A stretch of DNA of 64,000 nt. It comes from Streptomyces barringtoniae. GTDB lineage: Bacteria > Actinomycetota > Actinomycetes > Streptomycetales > Streptomycetaceae. Positions 37,461 to 44,780 of this stretch are shown here, piece after piece (within the stretch, counting starts at the first letter, position 1; the number at the start of each line of letters is the position of its first letter). A program made the translations under genes and the position numbers. The DNA lies in NCBI RefSeq assembly GCF_020819595.1, contig NZ_JAJHNP010000013.1, positions 175,893 through 239,892 of the forward strand. The letters are read 5' to 3'. The notes under the pieces were generated by a model. It saw only the letters and a program-made list of their open reading frames with translations, searched no databases and was not told where the DNA came from.

Positions 37461-38275
37461 CCCGGCGCTGCAGCCACCCACCGCTGCTCACCCACCCACG
37501 CACCACCCGCCACCGCCCACTGGAGGACTGGACTTTCCCGTGGGACGCATTCACCATCGGCGACCGCAGGTCGTGGGGAGGGGCCGCGGGGGCCGACGGC
37601 GGCAGCGGAACGGCAGCGCCGTCAACCGCCGCGAGTCGTGGGGGCCCGGGCCGGTGACACGGGTCCGAGGCGGGCGGCGAGCTGTACGGCGGTTGCGGGC
37701 GGAAACGAGCGCCACGGACGGGGGCTGGCACCGGCTGTCGGCACGGATCGCGGGAGCGCCAGCCGTCGCTTGCCAACGGCCCTGGCCGGGGCGCGGTCAG
37801 CCGGTGTGGTCGGCGCGGGGGCAGTCGGCGGGGTGGGCGCGCGGGCGGTCGGCAGGGGCGTGGGCCGCGGGGCACCGGCTGTCGGCACGGATCGCGGGAG
37901 CGCCAGCCGTCGCTTGCCAACGGCCCTGGCCGGGCGGGGCCAGCCGATGAGGCGGGCGCGAGGGCAGTCGGCGGGGTGGGCGCGGGGGCGGTCGGCGGGG
38001 GCGTGGGCCGCGGGGCACCGGCTGTCGGCACGGATCGCGGGAGCGCCAGCCGTCGCTTGCCGACGGCCCGGGCCGGGCGGGGCCAGCCGATGAGGCGGGC
38101 GCGGGGCCAGTCGATGAGGCGGGCGCGGGGCCAGCCGATGTGGTGGGCGCGGGGGCAGTCGGTGGGGTGGGGATGTGAGGTGGGGTCGTGTGTCGCGTCA
38201 CAGGTCGGCTTCAGTGGCTGGGGGAAAGCGGTCTCGGCGGGGGAAGTGTCGGTGCGTCCTCGTAGACTCCCCTGC
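37461..38275 (+). repeat. Gene-free stretch with three 144-bp tandem repeats and three 24-bp repeats
   Basis: These 815 bases lie between thiG and the kinase. Units start at 37728, 37872 and 38015 (spacing 144 and 143). A 48-base core that begins ggcaccggctgtcggcacgg and runs to ttgcc is identical in all three; the first two agree for about 64 bases. After the third unit a 24-bp repeat (ccagccgatgaggcgggcgc plus gggg) occurs three times at 38084, 38108 and 38132. Short open frames on both strands run through but have no start signals, and the 143-base step breaks frame, so coding is unlikely. Confidence 0.85.
38263..38275 (+). promoter_or_regulatory. Possible -10 box of a leaderless kinase transcript
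   Basis: TAGACT (38263-38268) lies 7 bases ahead of the GTG start of the kinase. That spacing would put transcription start on the G of GTG. No Shine-Dalgarno is seen, which fits a leaderless mRNA. A -35 box is not clear. Confidence 0.4.
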
Positions 38276-40192
38276 GTGGATACGACCCTTCAGGACCCCC
38301 TCGTCGGGCAGGTGCTCGACGGCCGTTATCGCGTCGACGCGCGGATCGCGGTCGGCGGGATGGCCACGGTCTACCGGGCCCTGGACACCCGTCTGGACCG
38401 TGTGCTCGCGCTGAAGGTGATGCACCCGACGCTCGCGGCCGACGGATCGTTCGTGGAGCGGTTCATACGGGAGGCGAAGTCCGTCGCCCGCCTGGCGCAC
38501 CCGAACGTGGTGCAGGTCTTCGACCAGGGGACCGACGGGTCGTACGTGTACCTGGCGATGGAGTACGTCGCCGGGTGCACCCTGCGGGACGTGCTGCGCG
38601 AGCGCGGGGCGCTGCAGCCCCGCGCGGCCCTGGACATCCTCGAACCCGTCCTCGCCGCGCTCGGCGCCGCGCACCGGGCCGGGTTCGTGCACCGGGACAT
38701 GAAGCCCGAGAACGTACTGATAGGCGACGACGGTCGGGTCAAGGTCGCCGACTTCGGGCTCGTGCGGTCCGTGGACACCCAGACCAGCACCACCGGCACC
38801 GTGCTCGGGACCGTCTCGTATCTCGCGCCCGAGCAGATAGAGACGGGCACCGCCGAGCCGCGCGTCGACGTCTACGCGTGCGGTGTCGTGCTCTACGAGA
38901 TGCTGACCGGCGGCAAGCCGCACTCCGGGGACTCCCCCGCCCAGGTCCTCTACAAGCACATCCACGAGGACGTGCCGCCGCCCTCGGCACTGGTGCCGGG
39001 GCTGCCGTACGAGCTGGACGAGCTGGTCGCCTCGGCCACCGCACGCACCCCGGACATCCGGCCGTACGACGCCGTGGCACTGCTCGCCCAGGTGCGCGAG
39101 GCGCGCCGGGGGCTGAGCGACGAGCAGCTGGACGCGGTGCCGCCGCAGGCGATCGCCGCGGAGCACGACAACGCCGGCGACCGTACGAGCGTGATACCGC
39201 GCTCGCTGACCGTGCCCCGGCCGCTGCCCGTCAACGAGGAGGAGCCGGCCGAGGGAGTCGTCCGGCACACCACCCGGCTGCAGGCGCCGCCGGCGCCGCC
39301 CCGCCGCTCGAGGCGGCTGGTGCTGACGATCGTCGCCGCCGTGCTGGTGGTGTTCGGCGTGGGCGCCGGGGTCTGGTACATCAACTCCGGCCAGTTCACG
39401 AAGGTCCCGCCGCTGCTGTCGAAGACCGAGGCGCAGGCCCGGCACCGGCTGGAGTCGGCCGGGCTGGAGGTCGGGCAGGTCAAGCGCGAGTACAACGACA
39501 CCGTCCAGCGGGGCACGGTCATCGGCACCGACCCGGCGCCCGGAGCCCGGATCCGCGACCACGACTCGGTGACGCTGACCGTCTCCCTGGGCCCGGAGAC
39601 GGTGAAGGTGCCGGATGTCGCGGGCCGTCCCCTGGCCGAGGCGATGGCCCGGCTGAAGGCGGACGGGCTGGAACCGGGCATGGTCACCCGGGAGTTCAGC
39701 GAGGACGTCGCCCAGGGTTCGGTGATCGCGACCACACCGCAGGCCGGCACCAAGCGGCACGCCGGGTCGGCGATCGCGCTGACCGTCAGCAAGGGCCGCC
39801 CGGTCGACGTGCCGGACGTGACCGGTGACGATCCGGCCGACGCCAGGCAGGAGCTGACGGACGCCGGGCTGAAGGTGAAGATCGCGTCCCAGCAGGTCAA
39901 CTCCGAGTACGACAAGGGCAAGGTGGCCCAGCAGTCCCCGGGCGACGGCAGTCAGGCCGCCGAGGGCGACACGGTGACGCTGACGCTGTCCAAGGGCCCG
40001 GAGATGGTCGACGTGCCGGACGTGGTCGGCGACAGCGTCGACGACGCCCACAAGGCGCTGGAGGACGCCGGGTTCAAGGTGGAGGAGGACCGCGGCCTGC
40101 TCGGGCTGTTCGGCGACACCGTGAAGAAGCAGTCGGTGCAGGGCGGCGACAAGGCGCCCAAGGGGTCGACCATCACGATCACCATCCGGTGA
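38276..40192 (+). CDS. PASTA-domain Ser/Thr protein kinase
   Basis: This is a 638-residue receptor kinase. The kinase domain (about 18-280) has IAVGGMATVYRALD, Lys47, catalytic HRDMKPEN with Asp141, DFGLV at 159 onward and the activation loop TQTSTTGTVLGT. One span lies at about 348-369. Four extracytoplasmic PASTA repeats run from about 376 to the end, each opening with a VPDV-type motif (the first as VPPL). PASTA repeats bind lipid II or muropeptides, so it probably senses cell-wall state. It resembles PknL/PknB. The start is GTG with no upstream gene in frame. Confidence 0.95.
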   Translation: MDTTLQDPLVGQVLDGRYRVDARIAVGGMATVYRALDTRLDRVLALKVMHPTLAADGSFVERFIREAKSVARLAHPNVVQVFDQGTDGSYVYLAMEYVAGCTLRDVLRERGALQPRAALDILEPVLAALGAAHRAGFVHRDMKPENVLIGDDGRVKVADFGLVRSVDTQTSTTGTVLGTVSYLAPEQIETGTAEPRVDVYACGVVLYEMLTGGKPHSGDSPAQVLYKHIHEDVPPPSALVPGLPYELDELVASATARTPDIRPYDAVALLAQVREARRGLSDEQLDAVPPQAIAAEHDNAGDRTSVIPRSLTVPRPLPVNEEEPAEGVVRHTTRLQAPPAPPRRSRRLVLTIVAAVLVVFGVGAGVWYINSGQFTKVPPLLSKTEAQARHRLESAGLEVGQVKREYNDTVQRGTVIGTDPAPGARIRDHDSVTLTVSLGPETVKVPDVAGRPLAEAMARLKADGLEPGMVTREFSEDVAQGSVIATTPQAGTKRHAGSAIALTVSKGRPVDVPDVTGDDPADARQELTDAGLKVKIASQQVNSEYDKGKVAQQSPGDGSQAAEGDTVTLTLSKGPEMVDVPDVVGDSVDDAHKALEDAGFKVEEDRGLLGLFGDTVKKQSVQGGDKAPKGSTITITIR

Positions 40193-40249
40193 CCAGGGCA
40201 CGTTCGGACTCATCGGCACCAGTGCCAACTGGCCGCCGATGACGGTCCG

Positions 40250-40606
40250 TTACCCGCTCCGCCCGCCCCCGCCGAGGCCGCTGTCATGGCGAGCGTATCC
40301 CCCGGCTGCGGGAGAAGGCCGCACGCACGCCGGGTCGGATCCGGACACCTCGGCCGCGGCCGCGCCGAGGCCCTCCTGGGCACGCCTGACGACCGTGCCG
40401 CCGTTGACCGAGATCTCCTCCAGGCCGTAGACGTCCTCCTCGGCCGGCTCGAAGAGGCCCCTGACCTCGTCCGGCAGCGAGAAGCTGACGGCGTCCCCCG
40501 TGTCCGGCCTGCCCTGGCGTCCGCACGGGTACGCTGGTGCAGTCGTACCCTGACCGGGGGCGTCTCCACGCGTCCTGGCATGCTGGGTGGGCCATGACCT
40601 CACCAT
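40250..40606 (-). CDS. Small hypothetical protein overlapping the endonuclease IV start
   Basis: This is an uncertain 118-residue frame. Its middle (VSFSLPDEVRGLFEPAEEDVYGLEEISVNGGTVVRRAQEGLGAAAAEV) has protein-like composition and the very high third-position GC expected of Streptomyces coding DNA. Both ends look poor, and no start with a good ribosome-binding site is visible. It runs antisense to, and overlaps by 13 bases, the 5' end of the endonuclease gene. It could be a small lineage gene or the remains of a larger one. No family is recognised. Confidence 0.4.
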   Translation of the reverse strand: MVRSWPTQHARTRGDAPGQGTTAPAYPCGRQGRPDTGDAVSFSLPDEVRGLFEPAEEDVYGLEEISVNGGTVVRRAQEGLGAAAAEVSGSDPACVRPSPAAGGYARHDSGLGGGGRSG

Positions 40607-41487
40607 CTTCCCCCTCGCTCCCGGCCCCCCTCGCGCGCAACCCCGTCGGCGGCCATGTCCCCGTGGCCGGCGGCCTGCACTCCGTGGGGCTGTCGTACGC
40701 CCGTGAGCTGCGGGCGGAGACCGTGCAGGTCTTCGTGGCCAATCCGCGGGGCTGGGCCACGCCCGCCGGGAACCCCCGGCAGGACGAGGCCTTTCGCGCC
40801 GCCTGCGCCGAGGAGTCGATCCCGGCGTACGTCCATGCCCCCTACCTGATCAACTTCGGCTCGCACACCGAGGCGACCGTGGAGCGGTCGGTGGAGTCGC
40901 TGCGGCACTCCCTGCGGCGCGGGCGGGAGATCGGTGCGCTGGGTGTGGTCGTGCACACCGGGAGCGCGACCGGCGGGCGGGCCCGCGAGGTGGCGCTGAA
41001 GCAGGTGCGCGCGCACATGCTGCCGCTGCTGGACGAGCTGACGCACGACGACGACCCGTTTCTGCTCCTGGAGTCGACGGCCGGGCAGGGTGCCTCCCTG
41101 TGTTCGCGCACCTGGGACTTCGGCCCGTACTTCGAGGCGCTGGACGCGCACCCCAGACTCGGGGTCTGCCTGGACACCTGCCACATCTTCGCCGCAGGTC
41201 ACGACCTGACCGGTCCGAGCGGCATGCACCAGACCCTGGACCTGCTCGTGGACACCGTCGGCGAGGGCCGCCTGAAGCTGATCCACGCCAACGACTCCAA
41301 GGACGTCGTCGGCGCCCACAAGGACCGCCACGAGAACATCGGCGCCGGGCACATCGGCGAGGACCCGTTCCGGGCCCTGATGACCCACCCCGCGACCGAA
41401 GGCGTACCGCTGATCATCGAGACACCCGGCGGCAGGGCGGGACACGCGGCGGACGTGGCACGACTGAAGAAGCTCAGGGACGGCTGA
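40594..41487 (+). CDS. nfo: Deoxyribonuclease IV (AP endonuclease, xylose-isomerase-like barrel)
   Basis: This 297-residue AP endonuclease cuts DNA at abasic sites in base excision repair. The zinc-ligand motifs of the Nfo family are visible in order: YVHAPYLINFGS, VVHTGSATGG, LLLESTAGQGAS, GVCLDTCHIFAAGHDL, LIHANDSKDVVGAHKDRHENIGAGHIG and LIIETPGG. The ATG at 40594 is the only start with support. It converges on the sulfite-oxidase-like gene with 15 bases between stops. Confidence 0.92.
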   Translation: MTSPSSPSLPAPLARNPVGGHVPVAGGLHSVGLSYARELRAETVQVFVANPRGWATPAGNPRQDEAFRAACAEESIPAYVHAPYLINFGSHTEATVERSVESLRHSLRRGREIGALGVVVHTGSATGGRAREVALKQVRAHMLPLLDELTHDDDPFLLLESTAGQGASLCSRTWDFGPYFEALDAHPRLGVCLDTCHIFAAGHDLTGPSGMHQTLDLLVDTVGEGRLKLIHANDSKDVVGAHKDRHENIGAGHIGEDPFRALMTHPATEGVPLIIETPGGRAGHAADVARLKKLRDG

Positions 41488-41502
41488 CGGCGCCCGGCCG
41501 GT

Positions 41503-42135
41503 TCACAGCTCCGGCCCCTCCCCCGGTTGCTCCTGATAGGAGTACCGCTGTTCCTTCCACGGGTCGCCGATGTTGTGGTAGCCGCGTTCCTCCCAGAAGC
41601 CGCGGCGGTCGGCGGTCATGTACTCGACGCCGCGGACCCACTTCGGGCCCTTCCAGGCGTACAGGTGGGGCACGATCAGGCGGACGGGGAAGCCGTGCTC
41701 GGCGGTGAGCAGTTCGCCGTCCTTGTGGGTGGCGAAGATCGTGCGGGCGGAGGCGAAGTCCGACAGGCGGAGATTGGAGCTGAAGCCGTACTCGGCCCAG
41801 ACCATCACATGGGTGACGTCCGGCGCCGGCGGGGCCAGTTCGAGGATGGTGCGGGCGGGGATGCCGCCCCACTCCGCGCCGACCATGCTGAACTTGGTCA
41901 CACAGTGCAGATCGGCCACCACGGTGGTGTACGGCAGGGCCGTGAACTCCTCGTGGTTCCAGAGGTGCTTGTCACCGTCGGCGGTGGCGCCGAAGACCCG
42001 GAACTCCCAGCGCTCGGGGCGGAACTTCGGTACGGGGCCGTAGTGCGTGACCGGCCAGCCGCGCTGGAGACGCTGACCCGGCGGAAGCTCGGACCCTGCC
42101 GTTGCTCCAGACTCTCGCTCCACCGGATGACCCAT
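41503..42135 (-). CDS. Sulfite-oxidase-like molybdopterin oxidoreductase
   Basis: This 210-residue Mo-cofactor protein is of the soluble YedY/sulfite-oxidase fold. The molybdenum-binding Cys is in VADLHCVTKFSMVGAEWGGIP. Other fold motifs are HVMVWAEYGFSSNLRLSD, LLTAEHGFPVRLIVPHLYAWKGPKWV and ERGYHNIGDPWKEQRY. No signal peptide is present, so it is cytoplasmic, unlike MsrP, which is exported. The ATG at 42135 gives MGHPVERESG. The electron partner and substrate are unknown. It is divergent from bfr across a region with a palindrome. Confidence 0.88.
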   Translation of the reverse strand: MGHPVERESGATAGSELPPGQRLQRGWPVTHYGPVPKFRPERWEFRVFGATADGDKHLWNHEEFTALPYTTVVADLHCVTKFSMVGAEWGGIPARTILELAPPAPDVTHVMVWAEYGFSSNLRLSDFASARTIFATHKDGELLTAEHGFPVRLIVPHLYAWKGPKWVRGVEYMTADRRGFWEERGYHNIGDPWKEQRYSYQEQPGEGPEL

Positions 42136-42220
42136 GTATCCATCCTGACAGACCCCGGGCAGTGCCCTTGACCATGAGTCGACCAGGAGCCCACGGATCG
42201 GACAAATCCCATCAAGCAAG

Positions 42221-42247
42221 CACTTACTTACTAAGTACCCACTTACT
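42221..42247. promoter_or_regulatory. AT-rich palindrome and direct repeats between molybdoenzyme and bfr
   Basis: ACTTA-C-TAAGT (42226-42236) is a palindrome, and CACTTACT occurs twice (42221 and 42240). The segment stands out as low-GC in this genome. It lies about 85-90 bases from both divergent starts, so it may be an operator for one or both genes. It does not match the iron-box consensus. Confidence 0.5.
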
Positions 42248-42320
42248 GGACGATCTTCGTCGCCGGTGCAATCATGCGGCCGGACACCCCCGTGTTTCCC
42301 GTGTGGAAGGAGCCGCTGCG

Positions 42321-42800
42321 ATGCAGGGCGACCCCGAGGTCATCGAGTTCCTCAACGAGCAGCTCACCGGCGAGCTGACGGCGATCAACCAGTACTTCCT
42401 GCACGCGAAGATGCAGGAGAACTTCGGGTGGTACAAGCTCGCCAAGTACACACGGCACGAGTCGTTCGACGAGATGAAGCACGCCGAGGTGCTCACCGAC
42501 CGGATCCTGTTCCTGGAGGGGCTGCCGAACTACCAGCGGCTGTTCCACGTGCGCGTCGGGCAGACCGTGAAGGAGATGTTCGAGGCCGACCGGCAGATCG
42601 AGGTCGAGGCGATCGACCGGCTGCGCCGGGGCATCAAGGTGATGCGCGAGAAGGGCGACGTCACGTCCGCCAACATCTTCGAGGACATCCTCGCCGACGA
42701 GGAGCACCACATCGACTACCTCGACACCCAGCTGGACCTGGTGGAGAAGCTGGGCGAGGCGCTCTACATCTCCCAGGTCATCGAGCAGCCGGAGAGCTAG
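42321..42800 (+). CDS. bfr: Bacterioferritin
   Basis: This iron-storage protein forms a 24-subunit shell with ferroxidase centres and bound haem. It has 159 residues. All ferroxidase ligands are in standard positions: Glu18, Glu51, His54, Glu94, Glu127 and His130. Met52 is the haem ligand. The start ATGCAGGGCGAC has aaggagccgctgcg ahead, with AAGGAG as the Shine-Dalgarno. Its stop and the bfd stop share the same CTAG palindrome, an end-to-end overlap. Confidence 0.98.
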   Translation: MQGDPEVIEFLNEQLTGELTAINQYFLHAKMQENFGWYKLAKYTRHESFDEMKHAEVLTDRILFLEGLPNYQRLFHVRVGQTVKEMFEADRQIEVEAIDRLRRGIKVMREKGDVTSANIFEDILADEEHHIDYLDTQLDLVEKLGEALYISQVIEQPES

Positions 42801-43021
42801 GCGGCTTCCGGGAACTCGGAGAGGACCGGCTTGCCCTGGTCGGCCAGTTCACGCCGGGGGCAGGCGCCGCGGCCGAGGAGGGCCTGGATCCGGCGGACGC
42901 AGGAGCCGCAGTCCGTGCCCGCCTTGCAGGCGGAGGCTATCTGGCGGGGGGTGCAGGCACCGTCCTCCGCGTGCTCCTTGACCTGGGCCTCGGTGATGCC
43001 GAAGCAGCTGCAGACGTACAC
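42797..43021 (-). CDS. bfd: Bacterioferritin-associated ferredoxin Bfd
   Basis: This [2Fe-2S] protein docks on bacterioferritin and passes electrons to its haem to release stored iron. It has 74 residues. The cluster cysteines are in MYVCSCFGITEAQV (C4, C6) and ACKAGTDCGSCVRRI (the C-x4-CGSC block). It is convergent with bfr and overlaps its stop by 4 bases. An iron box lies about 54-72 bases ahead of the start, fitting expression under iron starvation when stored iron is needed. Confidence 0.95.
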   Translation of the reverse strand: MYVCSCFGITEAQVKEHAEDGACTPRQIASACKAGTDCGSCVRRIQALLGRGACPRRELADQGKPVLSEFPEAA

Positions 43022-43074
43022 GCGGATTCACCTCCCGACGGGGTCGCTCTCTTGACTGCCATCCCCGTTATCGG

Positions 43075-43093
43075 TGAGGCAAACCTAACCTTA
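43075..43093 (-). promoter_or_regulatory. Iron box (DmdR/IdeR-type) ahead of bfd
   Basis: Read on the minus strand this is taaggttaggtttgcctca, matching the IdeR/DmdR consensus TTAGGTTAGGCTAACCTAA at 14 of 19 positions. It lies upstream of bfd. Repression by iron-loaded DmdR1 is expected. Confidence 0.75.
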
Positions 43094-43124
43094 CCCGCCC
43101 CACCGGGGCCCGCAAAAGTAGGCA

Positions 43125-43154
43125 GGGGCGCGGATCGGATGTGATCCGCGCCCC
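43125..43154 (-). terminator. Terminator downstream of DAHP synthase
   Basis: A perfect 12-bp stem (ggggcgcggatc / gatccgcgcccc) with a 6-base loop, 17 bases after the DAHP synthase stop. It also separates that transcript from bfd. Confidence 0.88.
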
Positions 43155-43170
43155 AGATCGCCCACAGGTC

Positions 43171-44517
43171 CTACTGGTCCCGGTACATCTCCGCGACCAG
43201 GAACGCCAGGTCCAGCGACTGGCTGCGGTTCAGCCGCGGGTCGCAGGCCGTCTCGTAGCGCTGGTGCAGGTCGTCGACGAAGATCTCGTCGCCGCCGCCC
43301 ACGCACTCGGTGACGTCGTCGCCGGTCAGCTCCACGTGGATGCCGCCCGGGTGGGTGCCGAGCGCCTTGTGGACCTCGAAGAAGCCCTTGACCTCGTCGA
43401 GCACGTCGTCGAAGCGGCGCGTCTTGTGCCCGGAGGCCGCCTCGAAGGTGTTGCCGTGCATCGGGTCGGTCACCCAGGCCACCGTCGCGCCGGACGCAGT
43501 GACCTTCTCCACCAGCTCGGGGAGCTTGTCGCGGATCTTGTCGGCGCCCATCCGGACGATGAAGGTCAGCCGGCCCGGCTCCCGGTCGGGGTCGAGACGG
43601 TCGATGTACTTCAGCGCGTCCTCGGCCGTCGTGGTCGGGCCGAGCTTGATGCCGAGCGGGTTGCGGATCTGCGAGGCGAACTCGATGTGCGCGTGGTCCA
43701 GCTGCCGGGTGCGCTCACCGATCCACACCATGTGCGCGGAGACGTCGTACAGCTTGCCGGTGCGCGAGTCGACCCGGGTGAGGGCGGACTCGTAGTCCAG
43801 CAGCAGCGCCTCGTGCGAGGAGTACAGCTCGACGGTCTTGAACTCCTCCGGGTCCGTACCGCAGGCCCGCATGAAGTTCAGCGCGTTGTCGATCTCGCGG
43901 GCGAGCTGTTCGTAGCGCTGGCCCGACGGCGAGGTCTTCACGAAGTCCTGGTTCCAGGCGTGCACCTGGCGCAGGTCCGCGTAACCGCCGGTGGTGAAGG
44001 CGCGCACCAGGTTCAGCGTGGACGCCGACGCGTGGTACATGCGCTTGAGCCGCTCGGGGTCCGGGATCCGGGACGCCTCGGTGAACTCGAAGCCGTTGAC
44101 GGAGTCGCCCCGGTACACCGGGAGCGTCACGCCGTCGCGGGTCTCGGTCGGCTTGGAGCGGGGCTTGGAGTACTGCCCGGCGATGCGGCCGACCTTCACC
44201 ACGGGCACGGCGGCCGCGTAGGTGAGGACGGCACCCATCTGGAGCAGCGTCTTCAGCTTGTTGCGGATGTGGTCCGCGGACACCGCGTCGAAGGCCTCGG
44301 CGCAGTCGCCGCCCTGGAGGAGGAACGCCTCTCCCTTGGCGACGGCCGCCATCCGGGCGCGCAGCTGGTCGCACTCGCCCGCGAAGACGAGCGGCGGATA
44401 CGACTCGAGGTCCGCGATCACTGCGCGCAGAGCCTCGGGGTCGGGGTACTCGGGCTGCTGCGCCGCGGGCAGGTTTCGCCAGGTGTTGCCAGCGCTCGGG
44501 CTGGTCTTAGCGTTCAC
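43171..44517 (-). CDS. aroH: Class II (plant-type) DAHP synthase
   Basis: This first enzyme of the shikimate pathway condenses PEP and erythrose 4-phosphate. It has 448 residues and is AroA-II/class II type. Motifs include FLLQGGDCAEAF, RIAGQYSKPRSKPTE, YRGDSVNGF, SHEALLLDYESALTR, SAHMVWIGERTRQLDHAHIEF, NPLGIKLGPTT, VTDPMHGNT and GGIHVELTGDDVTECVGG. GTG at 44517 is chosen because GAGG lies 5 bases upstream; the GTG at 44523 (MTVNAKTS) overlaps that site and would add two residues. It is divergent from the trp leader. Confidence 0.96.
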   Translation of the reverse strand: MNAKTSPSAGNTWRNLPAAQQPEYPDPEALRAVIADLESYPPLVFAGECDQLRARMAAVAKGEAFLLQGGDCAEAFDAVSADHIRNKLKTLLQMGAVLTYAAAVPVVKVGRIAGQYSKPRSKPTETRDGVTLPVYRGDSVNGFEFTEASRIPDPERLKRMYHASASTLNLVRAFTTGGYADLRQVHAWNQDFVKTSPSGQRYEQLAREIDNALNFMRACGTDPEEFKTVELYSSHEALLLDYESALTRVDSRTGKLYDVSAHMVWIGERTRQLDHAHIEFASQIRNPLGIKLGPTTTAEDALKYIDRLDPDREPGRLTFIVRMGADKIRDKLPELVEKVTASGATVAWVTDPMHGNTFEAASGHKTRRFDDVLDEVKGFFEVHKALGTHPGGIHVELTGDDVTECVGGGDEIFVDDLHQRYETACDPRLNRSQSLDLAFLVAEMYRDQ

Positions 44518-44617
44518 GGTCACCTCGTAAACATTACGGGGTCGCGTCGCATGCCCCATCTTCTGGCTCGAAGGGTGAGACGCGACGGTTGTCCTGTGGA
44601 CCGGGGGACGGGTGCGG

Positions 44618-44630
44618 TAGGGTTTGCGCC
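44618..44630 (+). promoter_or_regulatory. -10 box of the trp leader transcript
   Basis: TAGGGT (44618-44623) lies exactly 7 bases ahead of the leader-peptide ATG. This predicts transcription from that ATG, making the leader peptide message leaderless. The -35 is not clear; TGTGGA at 17-base spacing is weak. Confidence 0.5.
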
Positions 44631-44687
44631 ATGTTCGCGCTTTCGATCCAGAACTGGTGGTGGACCGCTTCTCCGGCGGCCCACTGA
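44631..44687 (+). CDS. trpL: trp leader peptide (18 residues)
   Basis: The reading is MFALSIQNWWWTASPAAH-stop, with three adjacent Trp codons. It sits about 90 bases ahead of the anthranilate synthase gene and is followed by a terminator hairpin. Ribosome stalling at the Trp codons under Trp shortage should prevent the terminator from forming. From memory, a similar WWW leader is known ahead of S. venezuelae trpEG. Confidence 0.92.
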   Translation: MFALSIQNWWWTASPAAH

Positions 44688-44708
44688 TCGCGCGTACGCA
44701 AGACTTCG

Positions 44709-44735
44709 CGAAGGCCGCCCGAGGGGCGGCCTTCG
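44709..44735 (+). terminator. trp attenuator hairpin
   Basis: A perfect 12-bp stem (cgaaggccgccc / gggcggccttcg) with a 3-base gag loop, between the leader peptide stop and the anthranilate synthase start. There is no T-run, as in other Streptomyces terminators. Confidence 0.88.
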
Positions 44736-44780
44736 GCGTGTCCGGGGTCGTTCCTCACCGACATCGACGGAAGAGGACCC

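Noticed and set aside
37728..38155. Repeats considered as a CRISPR array
   Set aside because: Units are 144 bp, nearly identical over their whole length, with no unique spacers and no cas genes.
37318..38201. Repeat-bearing minus-strand frames (48-residue repeats) read as a repeat protein
   Set aside because: The 143-base step between the second and third unit breaks frame, no start signal exists, and the region overlaps thiG antisense.
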